Assembly: GCA_033439765.1 (NCBI GenBank) | Contig: JAULSN010000001.1 | Span: forward strand, 868,001-932,000 | Length of the DNA: 64,000 bases | Reading direction: 5' to 3' | From: Lasiosphaeria ovina | Lineage: Eukaryota; Ascomycota; Sordariomycetes; Sordariales; Lasiosphaeriaceae | Shown here: positions 13,373-24,708 of the stretch, in pieces | How the letters are laid out: each line of letters begins with the position of its first letter | Numbering within the stretch: position 1 is the first letter of the stretch | Program-made: the position numbers and the translations under genes | The notes under the pieces: model-generated | What the model was told of the DNA's origin: nothing | Seen by the model: only the letters and a program-made list of their open reading frames with translations | Databases searched by the model: none

Positions 13373-14596
13373 TCAAATCTTCTCCATGGGATCATCGCTC
13401 GTGACTCTGGTCATGAAATCGTTAATCGCCTCAAAGTAGCCCTCCTCAATGACGCTGGTGTTGTGGTCTCCGCCGGGGAAAGGCTTCCAGATTTTGACCG
13501 GGGCCGTGGACAGGTCAAAAAGGCGCTTCATATGGATGGGTGGCACAATCTCGTCCTGCAGCCCGCTCAGGAACAGGGTGGGGACCTTGACGGAGGGGAT
13601 TAAGCTCTCGCTGGGCCAGACCTGGTGGCACAGCAGAGCAAAGTACTTGGCGGGCGGGATAATGCTAGGGATCAGCTTCCGCATGCTCAGAAACGTGTTC
13701 TCGAGAATCAAGCCGCCGATATTGTAGTTGGGGTTGTTCTGGTTCTTGGCCACGAGGCGGACGGCGACGGCGCCGCCCAGGCTCTGGCCGTAGACGAACA
13801 GCACATGGTCCCGCGTCTCGGTGCGATCAGAGAGGTAGTCCAGGGCTGTCTGGGCATCAATGTTGAGGCCCGTCTCGTCGGGCTGGCCCGTCGAGATGCC
13901 GTAACCGCGGTACTCGAGCATAAAGACGTTGCAGCCCATCGTCGAGATCAGCAGGCGGGCGATGGGCAGGCGGTGGCCAATGTTTCCAGCGTTGCCGTGG
14001 AACATGAGCACCGTCACGTTGGAGTTGGGGCCCCGACGCCGGCCGCGGATGTAAAAGGCCGAGAGCTTCTCGCCATCGTTGGTCGGGATGATGAGCTCCT
14101 CATAGTCGCGGAAGTCGAACTGGCTAGGACGGGGGATGTCGGTTCGGGCGTTCGCCGGGATGGAAGAGGGATAGATCAAGGCTCTGCAGGGGCACGGTGG
14201 GGTGCTCCGGTCAGTGGCGTGTCCCGACCAACAAAGGATAGCGGGACGGATAGGGGTTCTCAACAGACTTTTGTTTGAAGTAGAGCAGAGATGTGACGAG
14301 GGCAGCGAACCCCTGGACGGCCGAGAATGTGTTAGCATTTCTGGAGACGGACTGGCTTCGGGCTCGGAGGACGACGAGCGCGAGGACGGGGGAAAGCTTC
14401 GAACTTGCCCCCTCGGCCAGCCGGCGTGGTTGACGGTAAAGCCATTCAGGCACTGGGCGGGAGAGGTAGAGACGTCGGGTCATACAGTTGAGGCAATAGC
14501 TGGCAGGCGCATGTAGCCTGCGACGCTGCTCACGACGGACACAGTTTGTTCGAGGAACGAAGAAATGGGACTGGGAGGAGACGGGGAGGAGGACAT
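13373..14596 (-). CDS. BEM46-like alpha/beta hydrolase
   Basis: BEM46/ABHD13 family serine hydrolase, a membrane-associated enzyme linked in fungi to the ER, eisosomes and polarity. Exons on the minus strand: 14596-14486, 14312-14269, 14183-13373, giving 321 residues. Exon 1 starts MSSSPSPPSPISSFLEQ; exon 2 encodes a short hydrophobic anchor, GFAALVTSLLYFKQK; exon 3 holds the hydrolase fold. Catalytic triad: S186 in the nucleophile elbow GQSLGG, D262 in QDEIVPP and H292 in GGDHN. The oxyanion motif HGNAGN is at about residues 114-119. The start was moved upstream from the simple open frame because splicing restores the membrane anchor with matching phases and a good branch point (GCTAACAC). 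The gene appears intact. Confidence 0.92.
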
Positions 14597-17500
14597 GGTG
14601 AAGAGGTCGAGGCGAGGAGCGGTGCGTGAGGTGGCTGCGTGTGGCTACCGTTTGGAGCTGGGAACCTTGAACCTAGTACGTGCTTAGGACTATGGGCACG
14701 GGAGGTCGGTCCTGTAGTCTGTCTAGGACCAGGGAGGAGGCTAGCCAAATGGCGGTATGTCCACGCTGTTAGTGGACAGTGTGGACTGTGGGCAAAAAAA
14801 TCCCGAGGGATTAACACGCCGCGTCGGAATCCGAACCCACTTCCCCCTTCCTAGGTAGGCAATAAGACTTATAAGTGGATGCCGGTCGGGGCCCCGATGA
14901 CTGTCAGTGCCCTGCCCTATCTTAGGTGACTTGACTCTTGGAGCAGTCGCATCAGCAGGCTGCACACCTCAGGGCACCCGAGTTTGACTTTCAGTGCTGT
15001 GAGCCTGTGACAGTGCGATTGTGTGATGGTGATTGACCGACAGCGTGTCAGTGCCCACGGCAGTGGATATGGAAATGGAATTGCTGAGCTCTCGGGCCGC
15101 CAAGAAACTAGAACTCGAATCCAATGCAAGCCAAGCCCGTCAAAGCCCACCAGGCGTTGGGGCTGCGAGGCGGGCAACCTACACAGTAGTTTGCAACTGA
15201 CAACCTAAGCTTCAACCGGGACGGCATTGTCTCTCAGCAGCAGAAAGACTCGCATTCCATGCCACTCGATCCGAGAGAGACAAAGTTGTCTGCCTGCCAA
15301 ACAATGTTGATTCCAATGTGCAGCGTGCACGGCGCAGAACATGGATGGATAGGTTGAAGGAAGGTGGGACGCTGATTATGGTACTGTACATGTACATACG
15401 ACGTATCCGTACTGGGCTGCACAGTAAGGAACGCGAGGCATGATGATGTAATGAAATTGTCTTTAAGGCACGCCTAAGTACTTATCCAGCTCGGCAGGAA
15501 GGAACCTAGGTGAGGTCACCTAGGTAGGTGAAAACCACTTTGAAGGCATATCGACATCTGGCAACTTCAAAGCTCAAGAAACGTGGCTAGCACCATCCAA
15601 GGCCCACTATAGTATTCAAGCTTCCGACACAGGACTTGGGATGACTGCGGGCCAAGTCAGGCGGCCGGGCCTCCTGGCCGGGGCCGATCCCACGGGTCTG
15701 GCCGTCAAAGTGTGGGCCAAAGGTACCCAGGTAGGTTATTACACTACGTAGTGAACAGAGCTCCCGCTCCCGTCCAAAAAAGAGGCATGGCCCGCTGGAG
15801 ATCGACCACAAGCTCGCCCCCCTTACTCTGACTGGCCGGTCACTTTGGCTTATCATTCACGAGTCTTGGTTCTGGATGACCTACTGTACCTAGATAGGTA
15901 GTAATACCCCCTTTCCTGACCGGCGCCTCGTTTATCGTTGAAGCTGGATGTCTTGTCCAGGCCTTGCTGCCACCAGCATCTATATACCTCAGGTTGCCTA
16001 TCCGTCTTCCCTGTTCTCGTCCCCAGGGTACCGCCTTGGTGGGCTAAACTTTTCGCATATAGGAATATGACACTGGCTGGGAAGGTCATCGCAGCGACTC
16101 TGTCGTTGGAAAGGGTTGCAGTGGCACCCATGCAACGGGAGAGACGCGCGCGACGCTGATTCCACCATTGGATTGGGTTGCGCCGCTCACGTTCATGCAA
16201 CATGTAGCTCCTTCTATTTCTACCTTCCCTGATCACTGCCAAATCTGGCCTTTATCCAGGACGGATTCTTACTTCCATGCGCTAGACCGCAACCAGAGCT
16301 TCGGACCATTCTCGTGGAAGTCGTTCTAGATATCTGAAACAGGAGTTGCGAGGGGCGTGGGTAAAGCAACCCCGATGTCAGCCGCTCCATTGGGCGCCAT
16401 GGAACTTGGGCCAGTGAGCGACGAAACTCGCCATTGGTGGGCTGATGCACACTTGATGCAGGAGAAGGAACGCTTCTTTGAATGGGAAGCTCAAGCGCTG
16501 GCCCAGGGCCGTAGCGCTCCCGTCTAGAAGGTCCAGAAGACGCCGATTCGCACCTGTTCCTGAGCTCCTTGCCGGGTTCCTTGACGCTCGCCATCAATGG
16601 ATGGCTTGGGAAAACGCAAGGAGCGTCTAATCAGGATAGGACAAACGGCGCAACTACTTAGTACCTATTTCGTACCTTCCAGATTACCCAAATGACCTTC
16701 TAACTGCGGATTAGAAGAGACTTGACATATGCGCCACGTTATAATAACGCTCCCTTAGTAATGGCAAAATGGGCCACTGCAGCTTTTATATTTTCTTCAA
16801 CGTCTGAAGGTCAACTGATGAAAGCGCAACCCACCAAGACACACTCGTGCAGCAATTGGCTGCCGGCATTGGCTTCTTTTTTTAAATGAATTGAAACGCG
16901 CTTGGAAGCCTCCTGACCAACCATTGACGCGCTTCATTCTGGTTTCGTGTCAGGATTGTGCTTCCTCTATCCACGCCCCCCGCAGCGCCTTTACCCGCGC
17001 ACCCCCCCTTTCTTCAGCCAGCGGCCCAATTCGGAATCGCGAGTCGGGACGACGGGCTGCTCCGCTGGCCTTGCACCACGCTGTGGGCCAGCCAGTCTGG
17101 CTGCAGGAAACCGCGACCCCATCAACAAAGCTAGCCATGCATCAACGCCCAAACAACATCTTCCAGCAGCTTTCAAGAAATTTTTCTCACACAGAAAAAT
17201 TCTGCGAGTCATCACGTTCCAGGGCCCAGCTCAGCCGACCGACAGCATTGACCGAGAAGCCTTGCCAGACTCAGACTCGCCGCCCGTGCAACCGGAATCT
17301 TTCCCAAGACCCGTTAAGGTAGTTAGCCCTCCGGTCGTTGACTAGTGGCGTATCGCCGCCTGCTGCCCGTCAGCTCGGTCTGATACTATTCGGTGCCCAA
17401 CGACGGCCCCAAAACCCACTTTGTTGACAAGACGAGTCCAGGTCCGACGTCAGCCCGCCGCCGCACACACGCACTCAGCCCCTCGCCGCTGCCTCTGTCT

Positions 17501-18011
17501 TCACAGCCTAACACGCGCGCCGCAATCTGTTCGTACCTGACAGAAAGAGGCTTCCCGAGCGCGGCCGCTGCAGTCAGGTCGGGTATTCTAGTCCGTCCGT
17601 CTTGCTCCGTTGCACTGGACTGTTTGACGAGTGCTGGTCTGGGCTTCCATCCTTTGCGATACTCGTACACCCGCTCCACCACCCATCTCGTCGCCTCCGG
17701 TTGTACCTTGAGCTTCCCTTCTCAGAGACTCCGTGCCAAATCCATCTCCGCCGTTCGCTCGCTTTGCCCGCTTGACCACGATTGGTCGCAGTGAACTGCA
17801 GCGAACAGACACTTGATTCCTGCCCAGTCAGAAGCAATCTACGGCCTTGGTCAATAGCCACAGAGAGAAGGTGTTGCGTCAACAAACCGATTCGCGCTCA
17901 ACCACTAGCCTGCGAACGCCGGCAGCTCGCTTCACTTCTTGCATACTCCGCGCCAATTGGAACAGTTTGCAGTATTCCGTACAGGACAACAACCCGCTCC
18001 CCACGCACAAC
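14597..18011. other. Long intergenic region (3.4 kb) without a supported gene
   Basis: Frames of 100-140 codons occur (16947-17345 plus, 17393-17794 plus, 15853-16242 minus) but show no domain, no coding-like composition and no splice pattern. CCTAGG-centred motifs recur (14850-14859, 15503-15530). The part from about 17350 on is pyrimidine-rich and probably contains the promoter and leader of the LYAR-type gene. Confidence 0.45.
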
Positions 18012-19968
18012 ATGGTTTCTTTTTCGTGCGAGGTAATGTTGCTGTCCCAGTTCCAGTTCCAGTTCCAGTTCTAGTTTCTTTTACCAGTATTTCATATTTC
18101 CAAAAAAGGCTCTCCCGAGGGCTTTTTGCAATCAATTCCCGTCCCCCGCCTTGTCCATAACTTCCCCATTCCTCGGGAATCTAGCCGCTCCTTGGTCTGC
18201 TGTGCCTCCCTGGTCCGGTGCCTTTCGACACCGATTCTTATGGCTACCCCCCTCCCTATTAAGACCGCACACCCCCCATTACCCTAGCAGCGCAATCTTA
18301 ACTGACATCACACACTCACTCCCGCACACCACCTCCACGGGTCACGACCAACAGGCCACAGCCCTGGCACACCACCCCTCCATCCCTTTGCCATCCACCC
18401 CTCCCCGTCTGATGATCAGGCTGATCCCTCCCTGCTTTGGTCTCCTGTCACTCTCCCTTCCTGTTGTTCCCTCCCTATTGCCAATGTCATGAGAACGCTG
18501 TCCTCTCTTTATCTTGCGTCGCTCCCTCACGTCCAATTGTATCGTTCGTTCCGTCCCATCTAACTGTTTACTTTTCCGCCCTGCTAGTCGTGCGGCGACG
18601 TCTTGACCAAGAAGAAGCTTGATCCGCACCGAACCCGCTGCCACGGTGCCACCTTCACCTGCATCGATTGTATGGTCTATTTTCCTGGCACAGATTATCG
18701 CACCCACACGGTACGACCTTCCTATCCGTCCCCGTCACACGACGTGGGACGGGACAGACAGGTTCTGGTTCCCCGCTTACTCGAGAGTCTAGAGTTGCAT
18801 GACGGAAGATCAAAAGTATCAAGGCGCCCTCTATCGTCCCAAGAAAGCAAAGACGGCACCCACCGAGACCACGTCCATTGCGACCTCTGTAGCAACACCG
18901 AAGACTATGGCGCAGCCAGCATATGTTGAAGACCTCCCAGACGAGTTCGACTCATGGCGGAACTATGAGCAGGACAGCGATGACGACAACCGATCCACCA
19001 TCGGCCCTCTCCCCGAGGCCCCCACCCCTCCCGCTGCCGTCGATGACTCGGTCAACGTCTTTGATTTCCTCGTCGCCACCGCGACGCCAACTGCCTCTAG
19101 CGTTTCTCTGATCAGGCCGGCTCCCCCAGCTCAGCTGAGCGAGGAGACCCAGCTGGTCCGTTTTAACCACGAGGCCAACGGCCAGAGAGATCTATCGGAT
19201 ATAGAGGATGGCGCATTGGTCCAGTACGGCTCCGGTCCGGTACCAGCTTCTAACCTCGAGACACCCGCGCCAAAGGCGCTACGGAAAAAGACGAGAGATG
19301 GGGACAAGGAGGTGAAGAAGGACAAGAAGCGGAAGAGGTTACACGTCGAGACTGACCAAATAATGACGGATGCGCCCCCGGTTCTACACTCCGGACTGAC
19401 GGGTGGATTGAACCGACTGATGAGCAGACCGTCTGTCTTCCCGCCGTCGCCTGACTACTCTGGTGGCGATGTCGCAGAGACGCCGGCTAGCCCGCTCAAG
19501 AAGTCGAAGCACTCGAAGCACCACAAGTCTGGCCGGACAGACACCATTAGCAACAGCCTGATGGCCATGCTGGCTGCGGGTTCGAAACCAAAGACCAAGA
19601 AGCGAAAGCAGACGACTTCGAGCTCAACCTCTGCGTCGACCAAGAAGAAGCACACCAAGCGTCTGGAGGGGGCCAAGGAAGCGAAGCTTATCGAGTACCA
19701 ATCCGGAGCCAAGGACAGCAAAGAGGGCAACAACGGCAGTGGCCAGATGGTGATATATAAGCCACGCGCCGAGCATTTCCTCAGCTTCGTCAACAAAGGC
19801 CCAGAGAGCGATCGTGGCTGCAGCATGAACAAGGCCCTCAAGCGCTTCCATCGGGAGCGCACCGCCGAGGGCACCAGCTTAAGCAAGCTGATGGAAGAGA
19901 AGGAGCTCTGGCGATCATTGCGGATGAAGAAGAACGAAAGGGGCGAGATTGTGCTTTTCAGCGTCTGA
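18012..19968 (+). CDS. LYAR-type C2HC zinc-finger protein
   Basis: Homologue of LYAR, a nucleolar growth regulator and ribosome-biogenesis factor. Exons 18012-18032, 18588-18710, 18793-19968 give 439 residues. The first exon is only seven codons (MVSFSCE). With exon 2 it builds the family zinc finger: paired cysteines CESC, then DPHRTRCHGATFTCIDC, followed by FPGTDYRTHTSCMTEDQKYQ, the LYAR signature. The rest is charged and disordered with nuclear-localisation-like clusters (KKDKKRKR, KKKHTKR) and ends in a conserved-looking block containing FLSFVNKGPESDRGCSMNK and KNERGEIVLFSV. Without the two upstream exons the protein would lack its zinc finger. The 555-nt first intron is the longest in the window. 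Confidence 0.9.
18047..18077. repeat. Short tandem repeat (CAGTTC)n inside an intron
   Basis: About five hexamer units just after the 5' splice site of the LYAR-type gene's first intron. Confidence 0.8.
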
Positions 19969-21394
19969 AGCAAGCAAGATAAATTGTCCTCTCTCGGTAG
20001 GGGCTGGGTAAAGGGGGAAGGGAAGGGGCTGGGTCGACATACAAATCGGTGTTAATGATGTGTGGGCATGGTTTTTTGGTCTTCTTTCTCCTTCTGATGA
20101 TACCTATGCATTTTGGGCATGCTCAGCAAAGCAACCATGTTGTGTATTCTGTTACGCTTAATTCTGGCTTTTCTCTTTTTTTTTCTCTAGGACGGGATGC
20201 AAAGTCGAAGACTCATCTTGTTTTGCGACGGCGTTTGGGCTTTTTTTTTAATACTCGGGACAGGCTCATTGAAATTCCGTTTCGGTCTCATCCTTTTAGG
20301 GGGTTTTATCCCTCCAAGCTCAATCTGGTGTGGTGGTTTTCGGCCCGTTGCTTTTCCAGGTCCGAAAGGTCCGGGACATGCTGCTTACCATCTTTGTTGG
20401 TGGTAGGCTGGCAAGCAGGTTGGCGGGGAAAGGAAGGAGGAGAATTGTGCTTCCAATTTTCCTCCTCTGGCCCCACCCAACTCACATACTGTCTGTCTGT
20501 CTTGTTTGCTTTGTGGGATGGTGGATGTTGTTTGTCGAGGATTTGTGTGTGATATACCAACAAACTACTAGACGGGTGGGTGTGTGTGGGGGTTTTGAAA
20601 TTGAGGAGGTTCTGGTGAACGAGCTCTCGGGGGCTAATCGGCATTGGCATCAACAAGGGGCGTGGATGTTCTGGTTATAGATCCCCGACCCTTGTCTTCC
20701 TCGCGTCAGCCGTGGGCGGACAGTGCGGTCGGGGTCTATTGTGTCGTTTCTACGTCTCCTTTTTTTGGAGACTATTGTTGTTGTTTGTATACCACTTGCC
20801 GCCGTCAAGTTTTTTGGATCGGACTGAATGGGCTATTGGCGGACGGACGGAAGGCTGGACGGACAGCCGGGGCACACGCACAACAAGCTCGGGAAGAGCG
20901 CGCGGGATAGACCTTTGCCTTTTTTCCTTCTCTTTTCTGCTTCTTCATTCCCACACTTCTATCCTGTTTGGCGGACTCAGCTTTTGTTCTTGTTGTTCTT
21001 GTTATGGTCGTTTTGTAACTTTACCTTTGACGAGGACCGCAACGGGCTGAAGGGCTCGGCTCCTATAATGGCAGCCATATTCTTTTTCATATTAGACATG
21101 ATAATCTTGTGTTCTGTATTGTCTGTTCATTGATCAAACGTGAAGCTATGTAACTGGCTAACATTTTTATCAGCGAGTGTGTGTGTGGTATATATATTAC
21201 TACCTATATACAGGCTGAGGGAGGGGATATCCATTCCGCAAGTCGTCCCTCTCTGCGACAAGACGTTGCGTGTTCGGACGGCAGCACGCTCGAGAACAGC
21301 GAGGCAGCACGGCGGCGCGCGGCTACCGTGCCTGGCATATTATGTAGGTAGATTACAGCAACGCAATGGAGTAAAACCAGAGGAGAAAACGGCC
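19969..21394. other. 3' intergenic between convergent genes
   Basis: T-rich region between the LYAR-type gene (+) and PEX10 (-). The frame at 20049-20552 is open only because of low complexity; no domain was recognised. Confidence 0.45.
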
Positions 21395-22717
21395 TCAGGC
21401 AGCGCGCAGCGGCAGGATATGCTGGACCATGGCCTCGCGCCGGCACAGCGGACACTCGGGCTTCTCGCGCACCCAGTCGCCGATGCAGGCCCAGCAGAAG
21501 ACGTGGCCACACCCAGTCACCGCCGGGTCCTTCATCTCGTCGAGGCAGAGCGTGCACTTGCGCTGCTGCCGGCCCTTGATCCACCCCATGACGGCGTCGG
21601 CGCGGCTGAGGTCGTAGCGCGCGCGCCCGCCCCGGGGCACGGGGGTGTGCGTCGTGGTGCCGATCGCCGCCAGGCTGCGCTGGTTGCCGCCGCCGCCGGC
21701 GGCTGGGTCGACAAGCAGTTCGTTGTTCGCGCTGTACGCGTGCTCGTCGAGCGACACGTCGGCGTCGAACGGCAGCGCGGCGCGCTCGCGAAAGTCTTGC
21801 TGATCGTCGTAGTCCTCGGTCTCTTGCTGTTGGTGAGGGTGCAACGATAACGGCGCGGGCGCCGCCGCCAGCAGCTGCTCGCGGACGTGCAGATAGCCGC
21901 GCACCACCATCTGCACAGCCAGCAGCACCCCGAGCACCTCGTACCCGGCCCGGCCGCCGGCACCCGAGGGGTTGCTGTGCTCGTCGTCCAGTCGCCGCGT
22001 GAAGACGTACCGCAGCCCAAACAGGCGCTTGGATATCGAGTAGTACGCGCCTGTGAAGTAGAAAACGGCCAGCGTCGCGGCGCGCAGGTGCGCCCCGCTC
22101 GTGAGGGACGCGAGGTGCGTGAGCAGGTACCGCTCCACGCGGTACTCGAGGCTAGGAGACGCTTTGGATTTGGCGCTCGGCTTGCCGCCGTGGAGGTCGC
22201 GGTCGCGCTGCCGCGCCGCGAGCACCGCCAGCCGAGCCTGCAGCCGCCGGCGCACCGCCCCACGCACGCCGGGCAGCACGCGCCCGGCGAGGTACGGCAG
22301 CAGCACGCTGCACACAATGTAGCCGGCGCGGCGGGCGAGCGAGGGGAGGCGCGGCCCTCCTTGTCCCGCTCCTTCCGTCCCGTCATCGTCATCGTCGGCT
22401 TTCCCGTGGTGGTGCTGAGGACTGCTGCTGGCCGGAGCCTCGACCTGCACCAGGTCGCAGTACTCCTCGCCTAGGGTGCGGTTGCCCAGCAGAGCCGTCA
22501 GCCCCAGGTACAGGGCGTCGGCGGCGGTGCGCGTCTCGCCGGCCCAGGCGTGTGCTGACCGCGCCCCGCGCACCCGCCGGTGCACGTCGCCCAGCTGCTG
22601 CGCCAGCGCGCCCTGGAAGTAGGCATCTTTCTGGTGCGCGCGGATGATGTCTGGCGCGGCGGCAAAGGGGTATGGCGAGGCGGTAAGGGGTGGTGGTCGA
22701 GGGGCCGTGGCGGTCAT
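21395..22717 (-). CDS. PEX10: Peroxisome biogenesis factor 10, RING E3 ubiquitin ligase
   Basis: PEX10 is a peroxisomal membrane RING ligase that, with PEX2 and PEX12, ubiquitinates the import receptor PEX5. The gene is a single exon of 440 residues. The N-terminal part has the typical PEX10 block PDIIRAHQKDAYFQGAL at about residues 22-38. Hydrophobic segments follow (RRAGYIVCSVLLPYLAG, LAVFYFTGAYYSISKRLFGL, YEVLGVLLAVQMVVRGYL). The C3HC4 RING is C-terminal, starting CTLCLDEMKDP and ending CPLCRREA. Three loops are expanded with low-complexity residues (DDDDD, a QQQ stretch, GGGG), so the protein is somewhat longer than usual. It is very GC-rich. It is divergent from the EXS gene, with a GTTC microsatellite just upstream of the start. 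Confidence 0.95.
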   Translation of the reverse strand: MTATAPRPPPLTASPYPFAAAPDIIRAHQKDAYFQGALAQQLGDVHRRVRGARSAHAWAGETRTAADALYLGLTALLGNRTLGEEYCDLVQVEAPASSSPQHHHGKADDDDDGTEGAGQGGPRLPSLARRAGYIVCSVLLPYLAGRVLPGVRGAVRRRLQARLAVLAARQRDRDLHGGKPSAKSKASPSLEYRVERYLLTHLASLTSGAHLRAATLAVFYFTGAYYSISKRLFGLRYVFTRRLDDEHSNPSGAGGRAGYEVLGVLLAVQMVVRGYLHVREQLLAAAPAPLSLHPHQQQETEDYDDQQDFRERAALPFDADVSLDEHAYSANNELLVDPAAGGGGNQRSLAAIGTTTHTPVPRGGRARYDLSRADAVMGWIKGRQQRKCTLCLDEMKDPAVTGCGHVFCWACIGDWVREKPECPLCRREAMVQHILPLRAA

Positions 22718-23386
22718 TGTGTGTGTGTCTGTGTGTCGTCTGTTGTTCGTTCGTTCGTTCGTTCGTTCGTTCGTTCGTTCGTTCGTTCGTTCGTTCGGTA
22801 GCGTTGGGGTTGGAGTTGGAGCTAAAGATTGGGCGTTCTTCTCCCTGGAGTCGTCTGTCTGTTGGGATTTACATTTCTTGCTGTCGCATTTATAGTAGGC
22901 AGGCGATGACCGTCGCTGTCGATGTCATTTGTCGCTACCTATCGCTGGCACTGTTGCCGGTGTTGTTGCTGTTGGCGCATCGTGACGACGAGTGTGGGGG
23001 TGCAACCAGGAACTTGTTGAAAGACGATGCGCCCCCGGCTCGGCAGCTGATGGGTTGAACCTCGGGTCACTTCCATGTCAGTCCCTGGCCCTGCTAGGAT
23101 CCATTCAGGAGGGCTGCCGAACACGATTAGCGCAGAGCCACGTTACGCTAGTGCGGCTGACGTTCCCCAGAAGTAAAGGTGTAGTGCAGGGGCCGGGGGG
23201 CTCAAGGTGGGACAACGACACCGTTAAGGTAATTTAGGGGAACAAGTAATTTTCCCATTTCTAACGGGACGTCAACTCCAGATCGAAACAACTTTAGACT
23301 TTAATACACGTTGCGCATCCGAACAGACGCCTGCGGCCTCCCCTCTGGATCGATGACGCAGAGGAAAGCACAGGAGGATTGGCGCA
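22718..23386. other. Divergent promoter region, PEX10 / EXS gene
   Basis: Shared upstream region of two divergent genes. It contains the (GTTC)13 repeat in the PEX10 leader side and no other coding signal. Confidence 0.5.
22745..22796. repeat. Microsatellite (GTTC)13
   Basis: Thirteen perfect GTTC units (52 bp), about 30 bp upstream of the PEX10 start codon on the opposite strand, so it probably lies in the PEX10 5' leader. Confidence 0.95.
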
Positions 23387-24708
23387 ATGGACGGTGACGC
23401 TGCGGTCGAGCCCGCGCTCGACTCGTTCAGCCTGACATTTCCCCTGCCCTACCGCGTCGCCTCCATCATCGTGGTTGGTTCGTAGTCTTTTTCCCCCTTC
23501 TCTGTCTCTGAACAGAGTCGCGCTGACTGGGCGGTATCGCGTGTCGTACAGCTGTCTGGGGATGGGGCCTTAACCTGCACTTCCTCCACGTCCGGCGCAT
23601 CGACGTGCCCTCCCTGATCCGCTACCCCGGGCGGACGAGCGCGGCCCAGCTCCCCCACCATGGCTCGACGTACCGGCTCGCCACAGTCCTCTCGATCGCG
23701 ACGGGCCTCTCTATGGCCACCTTCTGGCTGTTCACGCGCCGCGACCCGCAGCGCGTCATCGACTGGGACTGGCTGCCCATGACCAACCTGCTCGTGCTGG
23801 CGGTGCTGTTCGCCATCCCGCTCCACAGCCTGTCAGTATCGCACACGGGGCGGCGGCGGGCCCTACAGACGCTCAAGCGCGTCAGCGTCGGCGGGCTGGC
23901 CGAGCCCAAGGACGGCAAGTTTGGCGACATCCTGCTGGCCGACGTGCTGACGAGCTACGCCAAGGTGCTGGGCGACCTGTACGTGTGCCTGTGCATGTTT
24001 CTGACGCGCAACGGCTCCGCCACGGCCCGCCCGGACCGCGGGTGCGGCGGCACCGTCGTCGTCCCGCTTCTCATGGCCGTGCCCAGCGCCATCCGCCTGC
24101 GCCAGTGCCTGATCGAGTTCCTGCGCGTGCGCAGCACCCCCTACAAGGAAAGCGTCGGCTGGGGCGGCCAGCACCTGGCCAACGCGGCAAAGTACTCGAC
24201 CGCCTTCCCGGTTCTGGTGCTGGCTGCCCTCCTGCGCAACCGTGAAAACGCCGGCGCCGGCATCTACCGCGCCTGGGTCGGGGCCTGCGTCGTCAACTCG
24301 CTCTACAGCTTCTACTGGGACGTGGCCAAGGACTGGGACTTGACGCTTTTCTCGAGCGACCGCCAGCGAAACTCGCCCGACCACCCCTTTGGCCTGCGCC
24401 GGCGGCTGCTGCTGCACAAGCCGGCCGTCTACTACGCCGTCATTGCGCTGGACCTGGTGCTGCGGTGCACGCCATGGATATTCAAGCTAAGCCCGCGCCT
24501 CGACCACATCACCGACTTCGAGAGCTCGCTCTTCGTCGTCGAGTTCCTCGAGGTCTTCCGCCGCTGGGTCTGGATCTTCTTCCGCGTCGAGACCGAGTGG
24601 GTCAGGACCTCACCTTCCAGCCCTGACGTCGACGACATCCTGCTGGGCGACTTTCTGGGGGGGAGCAGCAGCGGCGGCAGCAGCAGGTACGAGGACGACG
24701 ATGACTAG
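23387..24708 (+). CDS. EXS-domain membrane protein, ERD1-like
   Basis: EXS family protein related to yeast Erd1, a Golgi membrane protein needed for retention of ER residents and glycosyltransferase and phosphate recycling. Exons 23387-23477 and 23552-24708 give 415 residues. Exon 1 begins MDGDAAVEPALDSFSL and runs into the first membrane segment, which continues in exon 2 as VWGWGLNLHFL. Further membrane segments are at LLVLAVLFAIPLHSLSV and VVPLLMAVPSAIRLRQC. The EXS core is recognisable from RLRQCLIEFLR, HLANAAKYSTAFPVL, NSLYSFYWDVAKDWDL and the C-terminal FVVEFLEVFRRWVWIFFRVETEW. The tail is short, Gly/Ser-rich and acidic. No SPX domain is present, which separates it from Syg1/XPR1 phosphate exporters. 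Confidence 0.9.

Noticed and set aside
16947..17345. 132-codon plus-strand frame in the 3.4-kb gap
   Set aside because: No recognisable domain, overlapped by another frame of similar length, and coding character is weak.
19578..19592. B-box-like GGGTTCGAAACC
   Set aside because: It is in the coding exon of the LYAR-type gene, with no tRNA fold around it.
21532..22392. 286-codon alternative minus-strand frame within PEX10
   Set aside because: High GC leaves several frames open; only the 440-residue frame has the RING and PEX10 blocks.
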